This document shows, piece after piece, positions 54,422-62,184 of a stretch of 64,000 nucleotides of DNA (position 1 is its first letter; each line of letters opens with the position of its first letter). The notes beneath the pieces were generated by a model. It did not search any database. It saw only the letters and a program-made list of their open reading frames with translations, and was not told where the DNA came from. The DNA comes from Nitrospira sp. Lineage in GTDB: Bacteria; Nitrospirota; Nitrospiria; Nitrospirales; Nitrospiraceae. The stretch is taken from contig JAOUHJ010000010.1 of NCBI GenBank assembly GCA_029865225.1, positions 1 to 64,000 on the forward strand. The letters run 5' to 3'. A program made the translations under genes and the position numbers.

Positions 54422-55222
54422 CTAGCGTTCCAAAAAGTAAAAATGATCCGTGGGCCCCTGTCCGTGGCCGATGTCTAAGCCATGTCGGATCGCTTCCGTG
54501 ACGTACGATTTCGCCGCCTGCGCGGAATCTAAGACGGATCGCCCACGAGCGAGATGCGCGGCCAGTGCAGAGGCGAACGTGCAGCCGGTGCCGTGGGTAT
54601 GGCTGGTCTCAATGAACTCCCCTTTCAACACGTTGAAAAACCGTCCGTCATACAGCAAATCGGTCGCCCGTTCGTCGAGGAGGTGACCGCCTTTGATCAG
54701 GACGTGCTTACATCCGAATTGGTGAATCACCTTCGCCGCTCGTCGTGCATCGGCCAATGATCGTATCTCAATGCCTGACAGTTGCTGTGCCTCATGCACA
54801 TTCGGCGTCACGATCAAGGCGAGTGGAAGCAGCTTCGTTTTGACGGCTTCGACAGCCTCCGGTTGCAACAGGGGATGGCCGCTCTTGGAGATCATAACCG
54901 GATCGACGACGAGGTTGGCGACTTTCTGAGGAGTCAGCATGCGTACGACGACCTCGACGATGGCGGAAGACGACAACATGCCGGTCTTGACGGCAGCCAC
55001 GTCGAAATCGTCGAAGACGGCGTCGAGTTGCGAGGCAATGATCGTGGGAGGCAATTCGAACACATCTGTCACTTCCTCGGTATTTTGAGCCGTGACCGCG
55101 GTAATCACGGACATGGCAAAGACGCCGTTGGCGGACATCGCCTTCAGATCGGCCTGAATGCCTGCGCCTCCACCGGAATCCGAACCAGCAATGGTGAGCA
55201 CTTGTTTCAACGTATTCGACAT
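54422..55222 (-). CDS. thiD: Hydroxymethylpyrimidine/phosphomethylpyrimidine kinase ThiD
   Basis: A 266-residue ribokinase-fold kinase that phosphorylates hydroxymethylpyrimidine and its monophosphate, using the product of ThiC. Typical segments: IAGSDSGGGAGIQADLKAMS near the N-terminus, VVDPVMISKSGHPLL, IVTPNVHEAQQLSG, VLIKGGHL and HTHGTGCTFASALAAHLARG, with the catalytic Asp/Cys region in the last. It lies between a FlgO-like gene (ten bases upstream) and the oxidase-like gene (ten bases downstream). No TPP riboswitch is seen before this unit, unlike thiC. Confidence 0.96.
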   Translation of the reverse strand: MSNTLKQVLTIAGSDSGGGAGIQADLKAMSANGVFAMSVITAVTAQNTEEVTDVFELPPTIIASQLDAVFDDFDVAAVKTGMLSSSAIVEVVVRMLTPQKVANLVVDPVMISKSGHPLLQPEAVEAVKTKLLPLALIVTPNVHEAQQLSGIEIRSLADARRAAKVIHQFGCKHVLIKGGHLLDERATDLLYDGRFFNVLKGEFIETSHTHGTGCTFASALAAHLARGRSVLDSAQAAKSYVTEAIRHGLDIGHGQGPTDHFYFLER

Positions 55223-55232
55223 AAATGACTTT

Positions 55233-56201
55233 CTAAGGCGTTGCGTTCACGGGACCGGTTGTGGGTCCAAGCGTCAATCCATCAATCGTGAACGACGCAT
55301 GCCGCCTTGGTAACTTTTCGTAAAAGAGAAGGGTGAACTGTGTGCCCGGCCCATCCGCTGATGCGGTGAAGATGAGGACGGCCCGCCGTTTCCGGTGAGG
55401 CGATAATTCGAGGCCGCGCGTGCAGAGACCTTCCCGATTGTCCTCGACTGCCTGGTGCCAGGTCGTGCCATGTTCATCTTTCAGCACCGTCTCGTGCAAC
55501 TGACACAGAAGCTTCAGGTCGCGCGACGAATGGTTTTCAATCGTGGCATCCAATTTCACTCGACCCTGTCGCTTGTCGATTGCCGTCACGACGAACTCGT
55601 AGGACTCGTTCCGATGAGTCCCCAAGCTGATCGGAGGCGGAGGTTCCTGCAGCTGTTCTGCGGCAACCTCAGGCTGGGGAGATTCCTCTTTCTTGAAGAA
55701 CGAGTTCAAGGGGCCTGTTTTCGGCAACGTCGCTCGTGCAGCACCGATGGGCTGGCCGTTCGAAGGATTGATCAGCTTAGCGGTGACCTGCAGGCCGTCA
55801 GGAGTCTCGATCGAGACTCCGCTGACGAACGCCTCGGCGCGGATCGCTTTTGCCACACGCTGGACGGCTTTGGCATGGTCGGAGTCGATCTGATCGACGT
55901 GGAATTGCTTCAGCGTGGAGTTGATGAGCGTTCGATCGACGACCGTCAATTCTCCTGCCAGCATGAGTTGAGTTCCGAGCTCCTCGGCAAGGAACGGTCC
56001 GACTTTGGTGGGTTGCCCTTCGGTGTCGGTGAAATCGAGAATGGCCAGACGTTGCTTCTTGGCCTTCGTCGCGGCTTCAGTGATGGCGTCGGCCAATTGT
56101 TTGAGGGTGTCCTCATAACTTGCGCCGGCCCATGACGAGGTCGGATGTGAAAATGGCGACAAGAGGGCGAAGAGCAGTATGAGGGGGCCGATCATAGCCA
56201 T
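55233..56201 (-). CDS. Secreted FlgO/CsgG-like periplasmic protein
   Basis: A 322-residue protein starting at ATG 56201 with a signal peptide (MAMIGPLILLFALLSPFSHP...SWA). Residues about 45-190 fit the FlgO/CsgG-type domain: RLAILDFTDTEGQPTKVGPFLAEELGTQL, ELTVVDRTLINSTLKQF and AEAFVSGVSIETPDGLQV. The C-terminal third (from about 215) has a beta-rich domain with FVVTAIDKRQGRVKL and FTLLFYEKLPRRHASFTIDG. Starts further upstream would place the coding sequence across the promoter. Role unknown; possibly an outer-membrane-associated scaffold. Confidence 0.78.
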   Translation of the reverse strand: MAMIGPLILLFALLSPFSHPTSSWAGASYEDTLKQLADAITEAATKAKKQRLAILDFTDTEGQPTKVGPFLAEELGTQLMLAGELTVVDRTLINSTLKQFHVDQIDSDHAKAVQRVAKAIRAEAFVSGVSIETPDGLQVTAKLINPSNGQPIGAARATLPKTGPLNSFFKKEESPQPEVAAEQLQEPPPPISLGTHRNESYEFVVTAIDKRQGRVKLDATIENHSSRDLKLLCQLHETVLKDEHGTTWHQAVEDNREGLCTRGLELSPHRKRRAVLIFTASADGPGTQFTLLFYEKLPRRHASFTIDGLTLGPTTGPVNATP

Positions 56202-56213
56202 TGAACTGATGTC

Positions 56214-56241
56214 ATTATACTCAGGGCCGAGCGAGAGTCTA
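56214..56241 (-). promoter_or_regulatory. Promoter of the FlgO-like/thiD unit
   Basis: Minus strand: -35 TAGACT (56241-56236), 16 bases, -10 TATAAT (56219-56214), a perfect consensus -10 box. The expected start of transcription is near 56207, only about six bases before ATG 56201, and no ribosome site is seen, so the transcript would be almost leaderless. Confidence 0.55.
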
Positions 56242-56377
56242 GCAGGGCCAGAAAACGGGGACACTTTGGCATCGTTTCGACGCTCGCGATTATTCATGGA
56301 TGATTTCCAAGACATAAATCGGTATCTTCTTCCCTCTATGTACGTGATGCGGAACATCGAGGTAAGGAGGTCTCTTC

Positions 56378-57526
56378 ATGGCTAAGAGTAAAAAGTATCG
56401 GGGCGAGGTGCCTTTGCATGATCGATACGGGCCGGAGGCGAAGTACGCGGTCGAAGCCGAGGCGCTGCTCCCGACGACGAAACATGAGGAGGAAATTGCT
56501 CGCGGCCTTCAGCTGGGGTTGCCTGGCGCCGATTCGATCGTCGATCGCCGGATTCCGACCTTCAGCCGAGGAGAATTGCCTCACTTCGCAGGAATTAATA
56601 CCTTCACGAAAGCGCCATATGTGGAAGATGTGCGCAAATGCGGCGAGTATGACGTCGCGATCCTTGGTGCTCCGTTCGATGGCGGTACGACCTATCGCTC
56701 CGGGACAAGGTTTGGGCCGCAGGGGATTCGAAAGATTTCGGCGCTGTACGGCACCTATAGCTTTGAACTTGGGGTGGATCTTCGAGAATCAGTATCCATG
56801 TGCGATCTCGGCGACGTCTTTACCATTCCGGCCAACATCGAAAAGACGTTCGATCAGGTCAGCAAGGGTGTTGCACACGTCTACGCCAGCGGTGCGTTTC
56901 CCGTGGTGCTGGGAGGGGATCATTCACTAGGCTTTGCGACTGTCCGTGGTGTCGCGCAACATTTGAACGGGAAGAAGCTCGGCATCATCCATTTCGATCG
57001 ACATGTGGATACCCAGGATACCGATCTCGATGAACGGATGCATACCACGCCGTGGTTTCACGCCACGAACATTCCCAACGTGCCGGCCAAGAATCTTGTG
57101 CAGATCGGTATCGGCGGTTGGCAAGCCCCTCGGCCCGGCGTCAAGTCAGGGCGTGAACGTCAAACTACCATTATGACCGTCACCGACTGTGTGGAGATGG
57201 GCATTGAAAATGCGGCGAAACAGGCGTTGGAAGTCGCGTGGGATGGCGTGGACGCAGTTTGGCTCAGCTTCGACGTCGATTGCTTGGATGCCGCCTTCGT
57301 GCCGGGAACGGGCTGGCCTGAACCAGGCGGATTCATGCCGCGTGAAGTGCTGAAGTTCCTCCAGATCATCGCGGATACCAAGCCGCTGGCCGGGATGGAG
57401 ATCGTCGAATGTTCACCACCCTACGATGCAGCGGAGATTACCAGTCTCATGGCCACGCGGGTGATCTGCGATGTCTTGGCCTGCCAGGTGCGCTCAGGTC
57501 ATCTAGGGGGGCGGAGAAAGACCTAA
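56378..57526 (+). CDS. speB: Agmatinase/arginase-family ureohydrolase
   Basis: A 382-residue ureohydrolase with a binuclear Mn site: VVLGGDHSLGFA (His), IIHFDRHVDTQDTD (Asp, His, Asp) and WLSFDVDCLDAAFVPGTG (Asp, Asp). The substrate-pocket segment AILGAPFDGGTTYRSGTRFGP is typical of agmatinases. The usual FDAH is FDRH here. About 85 extra N-terminal residues precede the core, more than in a standard agmatinase. AAGGAGG lies eight bases upstream of ATG 56378. Agmatine is the likely substrate, yielding putrescine and urea, but guanidine-type substrates are known in related proteins. Confidence 0.85.
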   Translation: MAKSKKYRGEVPLHDRYGPEAKYAVEAEALLPTTKHEEEIARGLQLGLPGADSIVDRRIPTFSRGELPHFAGINTFTKAPYVEDVRKCGEYDVAILGAPFDGGTTYRSGTRFGPQGIRKISALYGTYSFELGVDLRESVSMCDLGDVFTIPANIEKTFDQVSKGVAHVYASGAFPVVLGGDHSLGFATVRGVAQHLNGKKLGIIHFDRHVDTQDTDLDERMHTTPWFHATNIPNVPAKNLVQIGIGGWQAPRPGVKSGRERQTTIMTVTDCVEMGIENAAKQALEVAWDGVDAVWLSFDVDCLDAAFVPGTGWPEPGGFMPREVLKFLQIIADTKPLAGMEIVECSPPYDAAEITSLMATRVICDVLACQVRSGHLGGRRKT

Positions 57527-57556
57527 ACAGTGGGGTAGAGAGGTCTCTGCCACTGT
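57527..57556. terminator. Hairpin between convergent speB and RelE-type toxin genes
   Basis: ACAGTGG pairs with CCACTGT, with a second inner pairing AGAG/CTCT, directly after the speB stop codon. No T run, but the position between convergent genes suggests a shared terminator. Confidence 0.55.
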
Positions 57557-57575
57557 GGACTCAGCGATAGACCTC

Positions 57576-57818
57576 TTACCGGTCACCGATCTTCACGACG
57601 AGCACGATCAGTTCTTTGTCTTGAATCGTATAGATGATCCGGCAGGTGCCTTCCCGGATACGGTAGAGATCATCTTCACCGGTGAGTTTCTTCACGCCCT
57701 GGGGACGAGGATTGTGTCGTAGGGCTTTCAGGCGCGTGACGATTCGCTCCTGCGTGGTTCCGGCAAATGCCTTGAGTTGACGTTCCGCAGAGGGGGCGAG
57801 AAGGACCGAATAGGCCAT
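57576..57818 (-). CDS. RelE/ParE-superfamily toxin
   Basis: An 80-residue protein with the RelE fold pattern: YSVLLAPSAERQLKAFA at the start, ALRHNPRPQGVKKLTGEDDLYRIREGTCRIIYTI in the middle and a terminal VVKIGDR. The Lys/Arg residues of RelE-type RNA cleavage are represented by KKLTG, YRIREG and CRIIY. The start at 57818 lies six bases after the antitoxin stop, so the gene order is antitoxin then toxin. Confidence 0.88.
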   Translation of the reverse strand: MAYSVLLAPSAERQLKAFAGTTQERIVTRLKALRHNPRPQGVKKLTGEDDLYRIREGTCRIIYTIQDKELIVLVVKIGDR

Positions 57819-57824
57819 GGAAGA

Positions 57825-58079
57825 TTAGAGGCCGAGATCCTTGAGAATGACATCGAGCGGTTTCGCGCCTTTCTTTCTCGTTTCGGCGAGGGCGGCCCGC
57901 GCATCGACGAGATCGATCCGATCTTCCAATTCCTCCAGGAGGCGCAAGTCGTCGATCGGTACCACCGCAGCGATTTCCTTCCCACGTCGCCGCACGACCA
58001 CCCGTTCTTTCCCATAGGCTGCGCGATTGATCGTATCCGCAAAACCTTGCCGTGCCTTACTCGCTGGAAGATGCGCCAT
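57825..58079 (-). CDS. Phd/YefM-family antitoxin
   Basis: An 84-residue protein starting MAHLPASKARQGFADTINRA, then KERVVVRRRGKEIAAVVPIDDL, the Phd/YefM DNA-binding fold, and an acidic helical tail (LEELEDRIDLVDARAAL...) that would cover the toxin. ATG 58079 has AAGGAG seven bases upstream; longer starts are unlikely because they cross the operator. It should repress the pair at 58108-58138. Confidence 0.87.
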   Translation of the reverse strand: MAHLPASKARQGFADTINRAAYGKERVVVRRRGKEIAAVVPIDDLRLLEELEDRIDLVDARAALAETRKKGAKPLDVILKDLGL

Positions 58080-58107
58080 TGGTGTCTCCTTCGAGGACAT
58101 CGCACCT

Positions 58108-58138
58108 GTACTGAACGTACGAATAGTACAAGTTGTAC
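58108..58138 (-). promoter_or_regulatory. Operator with four GTAC sites at nine-base spacing
   Basis: GTAC occurs at 58108, 58117, 58126 and 58135, exactly nine bases apart, each separated by five bases. GTAC is its own complement, so every site is a small palindrome, and the third reads AGTACA, near the TGTACA core known from YefM-type operators. The array lies 29-59 bases upstream of the antitoxin start and probably overlaps the promoter. Confidence 0.7.
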
Positions 58139-58353
58139 GGCAGGACTTCTTGGTGGTCAAGGGCGAGAGGAGTGTGGATTATGGGAGACACAAGATCGTT
58201 CGTCCCGTGGACGAAATCATTCGACTTTCGCTCGGCACGGTCGGTGAACATCTCGCCGGATGTGGGCTGTAATTTCGGAGTGTTTTCTGTTTGAAATAGC
58301 TGTAAGCTCCTCTTGCTGATAAGACGACCAGAGGTCTTGTCATATGATGTCCG

Positions 58354-59619
58354 ATGGCTGATCCAACGATCATTTGCCCCAGTTGTAAGACTGAAATCAA
58401 ACTCACGGAATCCCTCGCGGCTCCGCTGATCGAATCCACTCGCCGTGAGTATGAAACGCGGTTGGCTCAGAAAGAAGCCGACGTGGCGAAACGCGACGCC
58501 GTCTTACGCGAGCGGGAGGAAGCGCTCTCGAAGGCGCAGCAAACCATCGACGACCAGGTAAACGAGAAGGTTCGCTCGGAGCGTGCCAAGATTGCAGCCG
58601 ATGAAGCGAAGAAAGCCAAGCTCGCACTCCAGAATGACTTGGATCATAAAGCGAAAGAAGTCGCCGATCTGCATGAAGTCATCAGGCAGCGGGAGGCGAA
58701 GCTGGCAGAAGCGCAAAAGGTGCAGGCGGATCTCCTGCGCAAGCAGCGCGAGCTGGACGATGCGAAGCGCGAACTCGAATTGACCGTTGAAAAACGGGTG
58801 CAAGAGGGATTGACGGCGACCAGGGAACAAGCCAGGAAAGAAGCTGAAGACGGGCTGAGGCTCAAAGTCCTCGAGAAAGAGCAAACCATCGCCTCCATGC
58901 AGAAGCAGATCGAGGAGCTGAAACGAAAGGCCGAGCAGGGCTCCCAACAACTTCAGGGGGAGGTCCAGGAATTGGAGTTGGAGGCGCTGTTGCGGGAGAA
59001 GTTTCCATGGGACACGATCGAACCAGTTCCCAAAGGCGAACATGGCGGGGATGCGCTTCAGCGAGTGGTGGGGCCTCAGGGGCAGCCCTGCGGAACGATC
59101 ATTTGGGAATCGAAGCGGACCAAGAACTGGAGCGATGGCTGGCTCGCCAAGTTGCGGGAAGATCAGCGGGCTGCCAAGTCTGAAATCGCCGTCATCGTGA
59201 GCCAATCGCTGCCCAAAGACGTTGAGACATTCGGCCTGGTCGAGAACGTGTGGGTCACCCATACGAAGACGGTGCTTCCGTTGGCGCTCGCACTCCGCCA
59301 GACCCTCATCGAGGTCGCCTCGGCGCGACAAGCGTCCGAAGGCCAACAAACCAAGACGGAAATGATCTACCAATATCTGACCGGTCCTCGCTTTCGCCAT
59401 CGAGTCGAAGCCATCGTCGAAGCGTTCTCGACGATGAAGGACGATCTCGATAAGGAGAAGAAGGCCATTACCAAACAATGGGCGAAGCGGGAAGAACAGA
59501 TCGACCGGGTGATGCAGGCGACGGCGGGGATGTATGGAGACCTTCAGGGAATAGCCGGAAAAACCATTCAAGAGATCGAGGGACTGGAGTTTCCCGCGCT
59601 CGGCCCTCCCACCTCCTAA
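58354..59619 (+). CDS. DUF2130 protein with zinc-ribbon-like start and long coiled coil
   Basis: A 421-residue protein. The N-terminus has TIICPSCKTEIKL (CxxC), then a highly charged coiled coil at about 25-210 (REYETRLAQKEADVAKRDAV...). The DUF2130 domain runs from about 212 to 390: LEALLREKFPWDTIEPVPKG, GGDALQRVV, GTIIWESKRTKNWSDGWLAKL, EIAVIVSQSLP and VENVWVTH. The D-x(n)-E-x-K arrangement (HGGDA...WESKRT) recalls restriction-endonuclease-type nucleases; that is inference. It is cytoplasmic. No clear ribosome site before ATG 58354. Function unknown. Confidence 0.88.
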   Translation: MADPTIICPSCKTEIKLTESLAAPLIESTRREYETRLAQKEADVAKRDAVLREREEALSKAQQTIDDQVNEKVRSERAKIAADEAKKAKLALQNDLDHKAKEVADLHEVIRQREAKLAEAQKVQADLLRKQRELDDAKRELELTVEKRVQEGLTATREQARKEAEDGLRLKVLEKEQTIASMQKQIEELKRKAEQGSQQLQGEVQELELEALLREKFPWDTIEPVPKGEHGGDALQRVVGPQGQPCGTIIWESKRTKNWSDGWLAKLREDQRAAKSEIAVIVSQSLPKDVETFGLVENVWVTHTKTVLPLALALRQTLIEVASARQASEGQQTKTEMIYQYLTGPRFRHRVEAIVEAFSTMKDDLDKEKKAITKQWAKREEQIDRVMQATAGMYGDLQGIAGKTIQEIEGLEFPALGPPTS

Positions 59620-59830
59620 TCCATACGGTAGGGATGGAGTGCGAGGATAGAAACCGGTATTTCTTACGGTTTAGCGCCTACTTAGTTGGACTTTCTCCGA
59701 CTCCCGCCGCCAGGAAGATTGCTCGCCCTGCTCGTATCCTCCAGGCAGAGTTTGACAAGAGCGCTGAGGAGTGGGGTACACTGCGCTCCCATAGTCTCCC
59801 TACATGCTCCCACTGCCGAAGGAGGCCTCC

Positions 59831-61135
59831 ATGCGGAACAGCTTCTGGTTGAAGGTGCTCAGCGCAGCAAGTCTCTGCCTTCTGTGCGTCACAAGTTGGG
59901 TCGGTGCCGAAGAACCGGCGGGTGCCGTGAATGAAGCGCGCCTGGTCGCGCAGTACAACTATTCGATCCACATCCTGGCCATGTTGGTGGTTGGGTTCGG
60001 ATTTCTCATGGTGTTCGTCAGGCGGTATGGCTTCGGCGCGACGACCGGCACCTATCTCGTGGTCGCAACCGGATTGCCGCTGTATATGTTGCTCCGCGCA
60101 AACGGAGTGGTGGGACATGAGATCAAGGCCCATTCGGTTGAAACGCTGATGTTGGCTGAATTTTCAGTCGCGACGGCGTTGATTGCGATGGGAGCGGTGC
60201 TCGGCCGTTTACGCGTGTTTCAGTACGCCTTACTTACCCTGTTGCTCGTGCCGCTCTACGCACTCAATGAATATGTCGTGCTGGACAACGGCTTGGGGCT
60301 CACGAAAGGGTTTCAAGATTCAGCCGGCTCGATCGTGATTCACGCCTTCGGTGCGTATTTTGGGTTGGCCGCGTCTCTGGTTCTGACGACCGCGCAGCAA
60401 CGCAGTCAGCCGATTGAATCCGACCCGACGTCCGATCGATTTGCCATGCTCGGATCGATGGTGCTGTGGTTGTTTTGGCCAAGCTTCGCGACGGCGATCG
60501 TGCCGTTTGAGGAAATGCCTCAGACGATCGTGAACACTATTCTGGCCTTGAGCGGGGCGACGCTCGCCACCTACTTCCTCAGCACGTATTTTCATCATGG
60601 CAAGACGTCGATGGTGGATATGGCGAACGCTGCATTGGCCGGCGGGGTCTCGATCGGCTCGACCTGTAACCTGGTGAGCCCAGTCGGTGCCTTTTCGATC
60701 GGGTTGATCGCGGGTGCGTTGTCCGTCATCGGGTTTGTGTTTATCCTTCCCATGCTTGAATCCAAGATCAAGCTGATTGATACCTGTGGCGTCCACAACT
60801 TGCATGGAATGCCAGGCTTGCTCGGGGGACTCTGTGCCATCGTTGTCGTGCCCGGCATTGCCGGCGTGCAGCTGACCGGTATTGCCTTGACGCTCGTCAT
60901 TGCGGTGGTCGGTGGAGTGATCGCTGGTGCGGTGATCAGGGCGACCGGCACCACGGAACAGGCCTATGAAGACTGCCATGAGTTTTCCCACGTGCCGGGT
61001 CCGGAGAGTGAGCGGAAAGTCGAGGAGATTGCGTTGGGGGCCAGAGCCGATATCGAGGCGCTACAGAAAGAATTGCTGGCCCAGACTGCATCCAAGATGC
61101 GATCAGGGAAGGAAGAGGCAAGCCCGGCGACATAG
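59831..61135 (+). CDS. Rh-type (Rh50) ammonium/ammonia channel
   Basis: A 434-residue membrane protein with a cleavable signal sequence (about 1-26) and some 11-12 helices. Rh rather than Amt identity is shown by MLVVGFGFLMVFVRRYGF, SIVIHAFGAYFGLAAS (first pore His), MVLWLFWPSFATA, VDMANAALAGGVSIGS, and DTCGVHNLHGMPGLLGG (second pore His). The start at ATG 59831 has GAAGGAGG five bases upstream. Rh proteins conduct NH3 and possibly CO2. In nitrifiers, Rh50 supplies ammonia to oxidation or assimilation. No glnK-type gene is adjacent, whereas amtB usually has one. Confidence 0.93.
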   Translation: MRNSFWLKVLSAASLCLLCVTSWVGAEEPAGAVNEARLVAQYNYSIHILAMLVVGFGFLMVFVRRYGFGATTGTYLVVATGLPLYMLLRANGVVGHEIKAHSVETLMLAEFSVATALIAMGAVLGRLRVFQYALLTLLLVPLYALNEYVVLDNGLGLTKGFQDSAGSIVIHAFGAYFGLAASLVLTTAQQRSQPIESDPTSDRFAMLGSMVLWLFWPSFATAIVPFEEMPQTIVNTILALSGATLATYFLSTYFHHGKTSMVDMANAALAGGVSIGSTCNLVSPVGAFSIGLIAGALSVIGFVFILPMLESKIKLIDTCGVHNLHGMPGLLGGLCAIVVVPGIAGVQLTGIALTLVIAVVGGVIAGAVIRATGTTEQAYEDCHEFSHVPGPESERKVEEIALGARADIEALQKELLAQTASKMRSGKEEASPAT

Positions 61136-61154
61136 TCCGCAGATCGGTCATCGG

Positions 61155-61193
61155 AATCCTGGCGTGGCACCATAATGGTGCCACGCCAGGATT
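61155..61193. terminator. Perfect 39-base palindrome between convergent genes
   Basis: Arms of 19 bases at 61155-61173 and 61175-61193 are exactly complementary around one central A (AATCCTGGCGTGGCACCAT and its mirror). It lies 20 bases after the Rh gene stop and 44 bases before the convergent MscS gene end. No T run, but such a stem would form a strong hairpin in either transcript, so a bidirectional terminator is the simplest reading. Confidence 0.75.
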
Positions 61194-61236
61194 GGTCCTG
61201 TTGGTGAGGCGACAGGAGGAAGGTGCCGGCTCCGTA

Positions 61237-62124
61237 TCAGCCTGGTGAGACCTGCCGCACGTTGAGCGTTCCGCTCTTGATGTGGAGATCCCGCTGTGGG
61301 AAGGGGATCTCGATACCCTGCTCTTTGAATGCCCGGCTGATCGCAAAATACAATTCACTGCGCAATACGCCGGGAACTGTCGAAAAATCCCTCGTCCACA
61401 CGCGAAGCACGAAGTTCAACGCACTGTCGCCGAATGAGTCGAAGAGCACGGAAGGTCCCGGTTCTTTCAGGACTCCATGGTGAGCCCTCGCCACCTCGAG
61501 CAGTACGCTGCGGACTTGCTCAGGGTCTGAGCCGTACGAAACTCCGACCGGGAAATTAAAGCGAACATTCCGATTCGTATAGCTCCAGTTGACGACCTTC
61601 GATGAGATGAAATCGGCGTTCGGGACGATGATCGCGATGTTGTCGTTCGTCACGATCGTGGTCGCGCGCGGCGAGATATTAATGACATCGCCGTTGACGT
61701 TACCCACTTCGATGCGGTCTCCGACCTTGATCGGGCGTTCGAGCAAGAGAATGATCCCACTCACGAAGTTATTCGTCACACCCTGGAGGCCGAATCCGAC
61801 GCCGATGCCCAATGCGCCGAAGAGAACAGTCAAGGAGCTCAGGTTGATACCGGCCGTTTGGAGAATGATGATCAGACCGAAGGCCAGGAAGACCATGCGC
61901 ACGATGTTGCCGACCGCGTGCCTGACACCCAGTTCGACTTGACTGCGCAAGAGCAGTCCTTCGACGATCCAGGTTTTCAGTTTGCCGGTGATATAGAAGA
62001 GCGCCACGACCAGCACCGTCAGATACAGCATCGTGCCCAGCGTGATCGTCGTGTCTCCGATTGAATACAGAGGAATTTGCGTGAAGGCTCCCAAAGGTTC
62101 TAAGAGGTCAAAGATCCGATCCAT
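61237..62124 (-). CDS. MscS-family small-conductance mechanosensitive channel
   Basis: A 295-residue channel of the MscS type. Three to four helices at the N-terminal half; the pore-lining helix is LTVLFGALGIGVGFGLQGVTNNFVSG (Gly/Ala packing), followed by the beta domain IKVGDRIEVGNVNGDVINISPRATTIV and the C-terminal alpha/beta domain. Start ATG 62124 has GGAG five bases upstream. It opens under membrane tension to relieve osmotic stress. Confidence 0.93.
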   Translation of the reverse strand: MDRIFDLLEPLGAFTQIPLYSIGDTTITLGTMLYLTVLVVALFYITGKLKTWIVEGLLLRSQVELGVRHAVGNIVRMVFLAFGLIIILQTAGINLSSLTVLFGALGIGVGFGLQGVTNNFVSGIILLLERPIKVGDRIEVGNVNGDVINISPRATTIVTNDNIAIIVPNADFISSKVVNWSYTNRNVRFNFPVGVSYGSDPEQVRSVLLEVARAHHGVLKEPGPSVLFDSFGDSALNFVLRVWTRDFSTVPGVLRSELYFAISRAFKEQGIEIPFPQRDLHIKSGTLNVRQVSPG

Positions 62125-62184
62125 GGCTACTCCGTTCTAACTGGCTGAATGGTCGAAGAACCACATTGTTTGTTATTCATGTGT

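Noticed and set aside
58504-59571. Minus-strand frame of 355 codons
   Set aside because: Lies entirely antisense to the DUF2130 gene; its Leu/Phe-rich sequence is what the complement of a Lys/Glu-rich coiled coil gives.
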